DNA of 6,865 nucleotides, taken from NCBI GenBank assembly GCA_016935035.1, contig JAFGRR010000261.1, forward strand, positions 1 to 6,865, in the 5' to 3' direction. A program made the position numbers and the translations under genes. The notes under the pieces are model-generated. The model was not told the origin of the DNA. It made no database searches and saw only the letters and a program-made list of their open reading frames with translations. Position 1 is the first letter of the stretch. Each line of letters starts with the position of its first letter. Positions 1-6,865 of the stretch are shown in pieces. This DNA is from Phycisphaerae bacterium (GTDB taxonomy: Bacteria; Planctomycetota; Phycisphaerae; UBA1845; Fen-1342).

Positions 1-240
1 AATCGCCGGCTTCGTGCGAGCACTGCTCAAGCGCAGTGGCACGTGGCTGGAATCCAGGCGGAGACGGCCAGGTTCAGTCAGGTTCCTCCGGCACGGCCTG
101 GAAACGCTATCGACTTGTGCTCGCAGGTGTGCTAATCTGGACTATGTCAAGGGCCAGCGTAAGCGGCACGCGCCCAGGCCGGTGGCCCAGGAGGCGGGAA
201 GCACATACGCCGCGAATCGCGAGAGAAAGGGGAGAAAGAC
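1..240. other. Leader and upstream region of the first PEP-CTERM gene
   Basis: No gene could be supported here. Plus frames 2 and 3 stay open across the stretch and frame 1 is open to a TAA at about 133-135, so open reading alone is uninformative, and none of the translations shows a recognisable domain. A fragment of an upstream gene could end here but cannot be identified. Visible structure: a 6-bp hairpin, CACTGC (21-26) with GCAGTG (33-38) and a 6-base loop, without a T tract; and a short direct repeat CAGGTTC at about 69 and 79. The last bases carry the Shine-Dalgarno sequence of the next gene. Confidence 0.5.
110..138 (+). promoter_or_regulatory. Possible sigma-70 promoter for the first PEP-CTERM gene
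   Basis: TCGACT (110-115) matches the -35 consensus at four of six positions. It is followed by a 17-base spacer and TAATCT (133-138), which is preceded by TGC, an extended -10 TGn. Transcription would start near 145, giving an mRNA leader of about 95 bases. The -10 itself is a poor match, so this is only a candidate. Confidence 0.25.
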
Positions 241-1050
241 ATGAAGAAAGCGATTTGCATTGCGACCATTCTTCTGGCGGCCGGGTCCGCCAATGCCGAC
301 GTCGTCCCGCTGCAAATCGTCGCCAGCGGCTATGAGATGCCCGCTGGAAATCATGGGGTGCCCGGAGCCGAGAACGTCCTCAGCGACCCTTCGATTCTCG
401 ACAATGGGCAGACCACGCATCTAGTGGATTACTCGGGCAACAGTGTCACAATAAACATCTGGGCCAACCTCGGCTTGGCTCCCGACAAGGTCTGGAACGG
501 CCTTGGCTTCGGCGTCTACACCACCGGCAGTATCATGGCCACCGTGAACCTTGACATCCTCAGCAATGACTGGAATGTCCACGGCCCCAGCGGCCGTTGG
601 CTCGACAGCGGCATGGACTTCCCCCGCTGGAACACCGGCTCAGATTCCTACGGAGACAGCAACGGCGACATTGTGACGATGGCCGCCATCGGTGAGGCCG
701 GTCTCGGTGGCGTGGAAGACTACGGTATTGGCGCAACGACCGTCTATGACTGGGACACCATCCAGTACGTCTCTGGCTATCGCGGTGACTGGTTCAAGCT
801 CGGCACGATCACCGTCAGCGCTATCGGCGGGGGCGCTGGCGAGGTGTATCTCACCTACCGGCCCACGAACTTCATCGGTGGCTCCAAGGGCGAGAGCATC
901 ATCTACTACGGCTATGGTGCCAACGGTATCATCAACGCGGACGAGAACATCGGCGTCATGAGCAACGTCCCGCTCGTGACGCTGAACATCCCCGAACCCG
1001 CCAGCCTGATCCTGCTGGCTATTGCAGGCTTGGCCATTCGCCGTCGCTAG
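241..1050 (+). CDS. PEP-CTERM sorting-domain secreted protein
   Basis: A 269-residue exported protein of unknown function. The start ATG is preceded by GGGGAG (229-234), 6 bases away, a good Shine-Dalgarno site that fixes this start. Residues 1-19 form a signal peptide: MKK, then a hydrophobic ICIATILLAAGSA core, with likely cleavage after ANA. The mature part is rich in Gly, Asp, Asn, Trp and Tyr, has no Cys and looks like a beta-rich extracellular domain; I do not recognise a catalytic motif. The C-terminus is a textbook PEP-CTERM tail: PEP at residues 251-253, a hydrophobic segment LILLAIAGLAI, then RRR. Tails of this kind are recognised by an exosortase, which removes the hydrophobic part and usually leaves the protein at the surface or in exopolysaccharide. 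No exosortase gene is in the window. A hairpin terminator follows 33 bases after the stop, so the gene is probably monocistronic. Confidence 0.9.
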   Translation: MKKAICIATILLAAGSANADVVPLQIVASGYEMPAGNHGVPGAENVLSDPSILDNGQTTHLVDYSGNSVTINIWANLGLAPDKVWNGLGFGVYTTGSIMATVNLDILSNDWNVHGPSGRWLDSGMDFPRWNTGSDSYGDSNGDIVTMAAIGEAGLGGVEDYGIGATTVYDWDTIQYVSGYRGDWFKLGTITVSAIGGGAGEVYLTYRPTNFIGGSKGESIIYYGYGANGIINADENIGVMSNVPLVTLNIPEPASLILLAIAGLAIRRR

Positions 1051-1083
1051 TCGACGCCATCTCACATTAATGCTGGATACACT

Positions 1084-1117
1084 CAAGAGCCGGACGCCTG
1101 CCCGGCTCTTGCTTTCT
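1084..1117 (+). terminator. Rho-independent terminator after the PEP-CTERM gene
   Basis: CAAGAGCCGG (1084-1093) pairs perfectly with CCGGCTCTTG (1102-1111) across an 8-base loop, giving a 10-bp GC-rich stem. It is followed by CTTTCT (1112-1117), a short pyrimidine tail. The stem lies just past the stop codon at 1050 and insulates the downstream fluoride unit. Confidence 0.8.
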
Positions 1118-1232
1118 GAACTGCGTTACGTCCTCTGGCCAAACCGGCATAGCCACGGCACAGTCCAACCGAACTTCTCGACCGGGCTCGGCAAAGTCCC
1201 GCCCCCAGAGCCCCGCGCCACGCCGCCGCCAC

Positions 1233-1261
1233 TTCTCTCATACCCGCGCCTCGGGTAGCAT
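1233..1261 (+). promoter_or_regulatory. Possible promoter of the fluoride riboswitch-crcB unit
   Basis: TTCTCT (1233-1238), a 17-base spacer and TAGCAT (1256-1261) would place the transcription start near 1268, just at the 5' side of the aptamer. Both boxes are weak matches: three of six at -35, four of six at -10 with the key T, A and T kept. A 6-bp hairpin, TACCCG (1241-1246) with CGGGTA (1252-1257), overlaps the spacer and the -10. The rest of 1112-1265 shows no gene. Confidence 0.3.
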
Positions 1262-1265
1262 ATTC

Positions 1266-1320
1266 GCCGGCGATGGAGTCCGCCCTGAACCGGCCGGCGT
1301 GGCCTGATGACTCCTACCTT
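1266..1320 (+). promoter_or_regulatory. Fluoride riboswitch (crcB motif aptamer)
   Basis: The stretch matches the conserved crcB RNA motif closely. It begins GGCGATGG-GTCCGCC (from 1269), continues with the unpaired CTGAACC segment, then a small hairpin, and closes with CTGATGACTCCTACC (1304-1318). Pairings visible: GGCG (1269-1272) with CGCC (1281-1284); GGAGTC (1275-1280) with GACTCC (1309-1314), the long-range helix; and GGCC (1292-1295) with GGCC (1301-1304) around a GGCGT loop. The known family binds a fluoride ion through magnesium ions and raises expression of fluoride exporters. Here it sits 88 bases upstream of a crcB gene on the same strand, which is exactly the expected context. 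An ATG at 1273 lies inside the aptamer and should not be taken as the crcB start. Confidence 0.93.
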
Positions 1321-1394
1321 GGCAACCTGAATTCGCCGCGCCGAGATCGACCCGCCCCATTGCGGAACGCACGTCTCGGACGAAGCGGCATCCG

Positions 1395-1402
1395 GGTAGG
1401 AG
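1395..1402 (+). promoter_or_regulatory. crcB ribosome binding site, complementary to the aptamer 3' strand
   Basis: GGTAGGAG ends 5 bases before the crcB ATG at 1408 and contains the Shine-Dalgarno core. It is an exact 8-of-8 reverse complement of CTCCTACC at 1311-1318, which is the 3' strand of aptamer helix P1 plus the conserved CTACC. The two pairings share bases 1311-1314 and exclude each other. This suggests that fluoride-bound P1 releases the binding site. Stems between, such as CCGAGA (1341-1346) with TCTCGG (1374-1379), would bring the two segments together. No T tract is seen after these stems, which argues against control by a terminator. Confidence 0.6.
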
Positions 1403-1407
1403 CCGTG

Positions 1408-1797
1408 ATGCACAAACTGGTCCCTTTATTCATCTTTGTCGGCTCGGGGGTCGGCGGCGTGATGCGCTGGATGGTGGGCGGCTGGGTGCAGCGGCTCTCC
1501 AGCGGCGCGTTTCCGATCGGCACGCTGGCGGTCAACATCATCGGCTGTTTCCTGATCGGCCTGCTCACTGTCGCGCTGCCGGGACGCCTGTTGGTCCGAG
1601 AGGAGTTCCGCATCGCGCTGCTCGTCGGGTTGCTCGGCGGCTTTACAACGTTCTCCACCTTCGGCCTCGAGACATTTGCACTGCTCAACGACGGACAGGC
1701 CTGGCGCGCGCTGCTCAATGTCGCCGGCAGCGTAGTCCTCGGCTTGGCGGCTGTGTGGCTCGGCTATCGACTGGCCGAGGGCTGGCTGGGAGTCTGA
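1408..1797 (+). CDS. crcB: Fluoride-specific ion channel CrcB/Fluc
   Basis: A 129-residue protein of typical CrcB length that lets fluoride leave the cytoplasm across the inner membrane. Family members work as dual-topology dimers. Four hydrophobic segments are visible: about residues 4-24, 35-56, 68-92 and 102-123. Signature motifs are GVGGVMRW (14-21), GTLAVNIIGCF (38-48) with the pore Asn43, and GGFTTFSTFGLE (77-88), whose Phe82 and Phe85 correspond to the fluoride-lining Phe box of characterised Fluc channels and whose Thr/Ser cluster forms the central ion site. The start is ATG 1408, because TAGGAG (1397-1402) lies 5 bases upstream and the family starts here. The frame is open back to 1273, but that extension would translate the riboswitch. 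Expression is likely raised by fluoride through the upstream aptamer. The stop is 4 bases before the DUF190 gene, so the two are almost certainly cotranscribed. Confidence 0.95.
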   Translation: MHKLVPLFIFVGSGVGGVMRWMVGGWVQRLSSGAFPIGTLAVNIIGCFLIGLLTVALPGRLLVREEFRIALLVGLLGGFTTFSTFGLETFALLNDGQAWRALLNVAGSVVLGLAAVWLGYRLAEGWLGV

Positions 1798-1801
1798 TGC
1801 C

Positions 1802-2143
1802 ATGAAGATCCCCGAACAGGGCTTTCTGCTCCGCGTATTCATCGGCGAAAGCGATCAGTGGCAAGGCCGCCCGCTGTATGAGGCCATCGTGCTGAAGGCT
1901 CGCGAGCTGCACCTCGCCGGCGCGACCGTGCTGCGCGGCCCGATGGGCTTCGGCGCCCACAGCCGATTGCACACCACCAAGATCCTGCGCCTGTCCGAGG
2001 ACTTGCCGATGGTGATCGAAATCGTCGACAGCCGAGAGAAAATCGACACCCTGCTGCCGCACATCGAGGAAATGGTCGACGAAGGCCTGGTGACGCTCGA
2101 AGAAGTCCAGGTGATCAAGTACCGCGCCGGCGAGCAGGGTTAG
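1802..2143 (+). CDS. DUF190 family PII-like protein
   Basis: A 113-residue cytosolic protein that fits the DUF190 family along its whole length. Hallmarks visible are LLRVFIGESD (9-18), GRPLYEAIVLKARE (22-35), LAGATVLRGPMGFG (38-51), the His-containing loop SRLHTTKILRLSEDLP (54-69), and VIEIVDSREKI (71-81). The pattern predicts a ferredoxin-like alpha/beta fold related to PII signalling proteins. Members are often found beside crcB, but their biochemical role is not established; a regulatory or ligand-sensing role near the fluoride channel is inference. Start ATG 1802 has GGGAG (1788-1792) 9 bases upstream inside the end of crcB. An ATG at 1797 overlapping the crcB stop reads into TGA after one codon and is excluded. 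No clear terminator follows. Confidence 0.9.
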   Translation: MKIPEQGFLLRVFIGESDQWQGRPLYEAIVLKARELHLAGATVLRGPMGFGAHSRLHTTKILRLSEDLPMVIEIVDSREKIDTLLPHIEEMVDEGLVTLEEVQVIKYRAGEQG

Positions 2144-2144
2144 C

Positions 2145-2173
2145 CAGCGGCTCGCCCGCCATTGCGGTATAAT
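2145..2173 (+). promoter_or_regulatory. Probable promoter of the Ser/Thr kinase gene
   Basis: TATAAT (2168-2173) is a perfect -10 hexamer, striking in such GC-rich DNA, and lies in the only gap between the DUF190 and kinase genes. At the 17-base spacing the -35 position (2145-2150) reads CAGCGG, which does not match the consensus, so an activator or an alternative -35 may be needed. The start would be near 2180, leaving a leader of about 105 bases. Confidence 0.5.
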
Positions 2174-2198
2174 GAAAGAATTCTGGGATCAGTCGGGT

Positions 2199-2211
2199 AA
2201 CCGGGCCGGTT
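2199..2211. other. 13-bp palindrome in the kinase leader
   Basis: AACCGGGCCGGTT is a perfect dyad around a central G and is followed by TTCC on the plus strand. It lies about 20 bases past the predicted transcription start of the kinase gene. It could be an operator half-site pair, a weak terminator for the crcB-DUF190 unit (stem of four pairs with a 5-base loop), or chance. Confidence 0.25.
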
Positions 2212-2284
2212 TTCCTGATGGGCACGGGCGGGTCGTCAGGTCTGCCACATACCGGCAACGGCGCAGCGAAAGACGGTGGCGCTG

Positions 2285-5146
<2,862 letters not shown>

Positions 5147-5147
5147 C

Positions 5148-5397
5148 GCAGGGTCTCTCTGTAACGCCTCCCCGCGCCATGTGGCACCGTCTTCCAGCTG
5201 GTGCTTGCCGAGATCTGTTGGTGGCTTCCAGTCCACGCCAGTGGGCACTCGATCTCGGTGCCCTGCTTCATATGCCATTACGTAATCCGGACTCCCTGTA
5301 ATCAGTAATGCGGTCTCGATCGGGCACAGGGAGCGCGCAACAAGCGAGCCGCCACCATCTTCGGTAACGGCTCGCCACTTCGGGTCTCCAATCGTCG
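5148..5397 (-). pseudogene. Open minus-strand frame with protein-like composition, possible gene remnant
   Basis: The gap between the kinase and the second PEP-CTERM gene is read through without a stop by one minus-strand frame. That frame is open from about 5470 (stop TGA near 5473) down to a stop at 5078-5080. Where it crosses the gap it reads like ordinary protein, for example GDPKWRAVTEDGGG, then ETALLITGSPDYVMAYEAG, then GVDWKPPTDL. Where it overlaps the neighbouring genes it turns into low-quality sequence. The only in-frame ATG is at 5278, without a good ribosome binding site. I do not recognise the family. The gap has lower GC (about 58% over 5221-5340 by hand count) than the kinase gene. 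It may be a decayed gene or chance. Confidence 0.2.
5344..5375 (-). terminator. Possible terminator of the second PEP-CTERM gene
   Basis: GCGAGCCG (5344-5351) and CGGCTCGC (5368-5375) form a perfect 8-bp stem, with an inner ACC/GGT pairing (5354-5356 with 5363-5365). It lies 22 bases past the stop of the minus-strand gene. Read on the minus strand, the stem is followed by TTGTTG, a weak T-rich tail. It also lies inside the unexplained open frame of the gap, so the hairpin could be incidental. Confidence 0.4.
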
Positions 5398-6105
5398 TCA
5401 GCCCTGGCGTCTGAGCCCACGCGTCAGCAGCAGTCCCAGGGCCAGCAGTCCGGCGGACGCCGGCTCAGGAACGATCTCCATGTTGGCGCTGCCAACACCG
5501 GGCCCATCGCCAGGCGTACTCATCGCGATATTGATCGGCGGTGTCGTTGCCATGACCGTCTGAGTCAGCGTCCATACCCATCGGCGCGGAGGTCCAGCGT
5601 GCAAAACGCCTCTGTCCGTGCCGCCATTCGCATGCGTACTGACCGCAAACCCACCGCCGGGCGAGCTTTCAACGGTCCACGAACTGTCGGGCTCCCAGCG
5701 AATACCGGTATGCCAGTCGCAGTTGGCGCCAGATTCGAGCCACTCGATGTTCGACACCCAGGGCATGTTCAGCGCGGTCTCGCCGAGCGAGCCGGTCGTC
5801 GTGCCCGACCACTGGTCGCCGCTGCGTTGACCGACGCCGGAAAGCACTAGCGACTCACCGCCATAGCTCGAGCCGGCGGCGCATTCGTAGGCGAACGAGT
5901 CGGTCGAAATCGCCAGCGAGAAGTCGAAGCTGCCCTCACCATAGCCGAAATCGGACAGCGTCAACGCATCGTAGTAGACACGTGTGAGGAGCATCTCCGC
6001 GGCCATGATGTCCGCCTTCTCGTCCTCCCAGGCCGCCTGAACGTTCGCACACGCCAGAACCGCCACGATCAACCCGATGCCCATTGCGCGTTTTGTGTGA
6101 CACAT
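5398..6105 (-). CDS. PEP-CTERM sorting-domain secreted protein
   Basis: A 235-residue exported protein of unknown function. The start at 6105 is chosen because GAAGGAG (plus-strand positions 6114-6120) lies 8 bases upstream and a signal peptide follows directly: MCHTKR, a hydrophobic core AMGIGLIVAVLACA, then NVQA with cleavage near residue 24. The frame is open to an ATG at 6180, but that start would bury the signal peptide and the ribosome binding site. The mature region is rich in Ser, Gly, Trp and acidic residues, with two Cys (in YECAAG and ANCDW) that could form a disulfide. No enzyme motif is seen. The tail has PEP at residues 213-215, a hydrophobic AGLLALGLLLT stretch, then RGLRRQG. 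It is not noticeably similar to the first PEP-CTERM protein outside signal and tail. It would need an exosortase encoded elsewhere. Confidence 0.88.
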   Translation of the reverse strand: MCHTKRAMGIGLIVAVLACANVQAAWEDEKADIMAAEMLLTRVYYDALTLSDFGYGEGSFDFSLAISTDSFAYECAAGSSYGGESLVLSGVGQRSGDQWSGTTTGSLGETALNMPWVSNIEWLESGANCDWHTGIRWEPDSSWTVESSPGGGFAVSTHANGGTDRGVLHAGPPRRWVWTLTQTVMATTPPINIAMSTPGDGPGVGSANMEIVPEPASAGLLALGLLLTRGLRRQG

Positions 6106-6380
6106 CGCTGCTACTCCTTCTGTCTCGCGTTCCAAGGAGCCGGCCCAGTCACCGCTGACCAACGCCGTCCAGCAGGGCAAGCGGCGAAATCACACAAAAG
6201 CGGCGCGCAAAATCGGATTTTCCACCCAGACGCACCAGCGCCGAGGAGCGCCGTAGCGTCCGACGTCCCGTCGACCGTCTTCGCTGGCGTATCAAACGCC
6301 GTCAGTCATAGCCAAGGTGGGTGCCATGTCCAAACGTTGGCGCGGGCATGTCTCTACGCCCAGTGCACGACATGCTGTCT
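6106..6380. other. Leader of the second PEP-CTERM gene and spacer after the pseudopilin gene
   Basis: No gene is supported here. Visible features are an A/T-rich dyad AAAATCGGATTTT (6209-6221), a small hairpin GGCGT-ATCAA-ACGCC (6286-6300) without a T tract, and the imperfect inverted repeat at 6319-6352 listed separately. The dyad stands out in GC-rich DNA and lies about 105 bases upstream of the minus-strand start at 6105, a position suited to an operator. I found no convincing -35/-10 pair on the minus strand. Confidence 0.4.
6319..6352 (-). repeat. Imperfect inverted repeat resembling a dispersed planctomycete intergenic element
   Basis: Read on the minus strand, the stretch runs GACATGCCCGCGCC, AACG, then TTTGGACATGGCACCC. 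The CATG ends pair with each other and the inner bases pair imperfectly, with G-T wobbles and mismatches. It begins 28 bases past the pseudopilin stop. From memory, many planctomycete genomes carry intergenic copies of a hairpin of the form GACATGCCCACGC-(n)-GCGTGGGCATGGCACCC; this looks like a decayed copy. That identity is recalled and unverified. It could act as a transcript end or be a mobile-repeat relic. Confidence 0.4.
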
Positions 6381-6865
6381 CTACTCTGCTCCCGTCGGCC
6401 ACCCGATCTCACGCCGGCGGTCGAGGCTCCTGTACCACACGCCTGAGAATTCCTCCCAGTCGATGTACTCCGTGTGCAGGTCGGCGAAGAGGACGCCGTA
6501 GGCGGGCCGCCAGAAGATCGCGCCGTTCGGTGCAACCGACCAGGGGCAGCGCTCGTGTGCCAGCACGATGTCTTCGTCCTCACGCCACTCGCCGGCTCCG
6601 GGGCTGTAGATGTACGACGTGTGCGGTATTGGTTCGCCCGGCCGCGCCTCAGTGATGTATTTATCGGCCCGGCATATGAACTGCGGTAACGTGCACTCTC
6701 CGTGTGCGACGAGATCGGTAAACGAAGCCGGGTAATCTCCGCAGGCGTTGTGATAGAGCTTGATCGCCTGGCCGATGCCACGGAGGTTGGCTCGCGAGAC
6801 CGCCGCCTTGGCCGCGGCTTGCGTCGCCGCCAGTGCGCCAAGCCACAGCACGACCTGGACCGCCA
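6381..6865 (-). CDS. Type IV pseudopilin-like protein, 5' end beyond the window
   Basis: The frame is open to the window edge, so the true start probably lies outside; a GTG at 6851 is a possible internal start. The first visible residues AVQVVLWLGALAAT continue into QAAAKAAVSRANLRGIGQAIKLY, which is the hydrophobic N-terminal helix of a prepilin-like protein and its 'NLRxIGQAIxxYH' continuation. These proteins are normally processed by a prepilin peptidase at a GFTLIE-type site, which would lie upstream. After it come GDYPASFTDLV (38-48, counted from the GTG), the FICRAD segment (58-63), and near the end YGVLFADLHTEYI (118-130). The last corresponds to the 'vlFaDGHve' ending of planctomycete pseudopilins of the DUF1559 and H-X9-DG type, here with Leu in place of Gly. 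Its role is probably at the envelope, in a secretion- or pilus-like assembly, but the substrate is unknown. It may be in the same transcript direction as the PEP-CTERM gene downstream, 275 bases away. Confidence 0.8.
   Translation of the reverse strand, partial: AVQVVLWLGALAATQAAAKAAVSRANLRGIGQAIKLYHNACGDYPASFTDLVAHGECTLPQFICRADKYITEARPGEPIPHTSYIYSPGAGEWREDEDIVLAHERCPWSVAPNGAIFWRPAYGVLFADLHTEYIDWEEFSGVWYRSLDRRREIGWPTGAE

Noticed and set aside
14..335. Two overlapping plus-strand frames in the first 335 bases (from 14 and from 36)
   Set aside because: Both are Arg-rich without domains, overlap each other, and run into the well-supported gene starting at 241.
640..1086. Minus-strand frame antisense to the first PEP-CTERM gene
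   Set aside because: It is a shadow of the coding strand, without a ribosome binding site or domain.
1022..1258. A 78-residue plus-strand frame after the first PEP-CTERM gene
   Set aside because: It crosses the terminator hairpin, overlaps the end of the preceding gene in another frame, and has a Pro-rich non-protein-like tail.
1273..1407. N-terminal extension of CrcB starting at the ATG at 1273
   Set aside because: That ATG lies inside the fluoride aptamer, the extra residues are not like CrcB, and a good ribosome site precedes the ATG at 1408.
5292..5333. Inverted repeat CTCCCTGT / ACAGGGAG with a 26-base loop
   Set aside because: Arms of 8 bp with a long loop and no tail are expected by chance, and no insertion-sequence ends or target duplications are seen around it.
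6106..6180. Upstream start at 6180 for the second PEP-CTERM protein
   Set aside because: It would put 25 unrelated residues before a proper signal peptide and overlap the strong GAAGGAG ribosome site.
6302..6841. A 179-residue minus-strand frame overlapping the pseudopilin
   Set aside because: It is Arg-, Ser- and Thr-rich shadow sequence; the overlapping frame has clear pseudopilin features.

Overview
The window looks like chromosomal DNA of a GC-rich planctomycete (Planctomycetota, possibly Phycisphaerae-like). Three things point there: two secreted proteins with PEP-CTERM sorting tails, a large membrane-anchored Ser/Thr kinase carrying tetratricopeptide repeats (TPRs), and a short pseudopilin with the 'FADxH' ending typical of planctomycete prepilin-like families. 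The phylum assignment is inference from gene content. No rRNA, tRNA, insertion sequence, integrase or CRISPR array was found.

Layout. Bases 1-240 are the leader of a PEP-CTERM protein gene (241-1050, +), which ends in a clean hairpin terminator (1084-1117). Next is a compact fluoride-resistance unit: a fluoride (crcB-type) riboswitch aptamer at about 1266-1320, the CrcB/Fluc fluoride channel gene (1408-1797, +), and a DUF190 PII-like gene (1802-2143, +) that starts 4 bases after it. A perfect TATAAT box (2168-2173) then precedes a 953-residue receptor-like Ser/Thr kinase (2285-5146, +). On the minus strand lie a second PEP-CTERM protein (6105-5398) and, upstream of it, the 3' part of a pseudopilin-like gene (6865-6381) that runs off the window edge. 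The gap at 5147-5397 has no good standard gene but holds an open minus-strand frame with protein-like composition, and a possible terminator for the second PEP-CTERM gene.

How it works together. Only the fluoride unit forms an obvious functional group. The 3' strand of the riboswitch aptamer (CTCCTACC, 1311-1318) is an exact complement of the crcB Shine-Dalgarno region (GGTAGGAG, 1395-1402). This gives a simple translational switch: fluoride stabilises aptamer helix P1, which frees the ribosome binding site. The switch is inferred from sequence. The kinase, PEP-CTERM proteins and pseudopilin are all envelope or signalling components, but nothing here shows they act in one pathway.

Best candidates for a second look are the aptamer/Shine-Dalgarno complementarity, the eleven TPR units at an unbroken 42-residue spacing, the unexplained minus-strand frame at 5148-5397, and an imperfect inverted repeat at 6319-6352 that resembles a dispersed planctomycete intergenic element.
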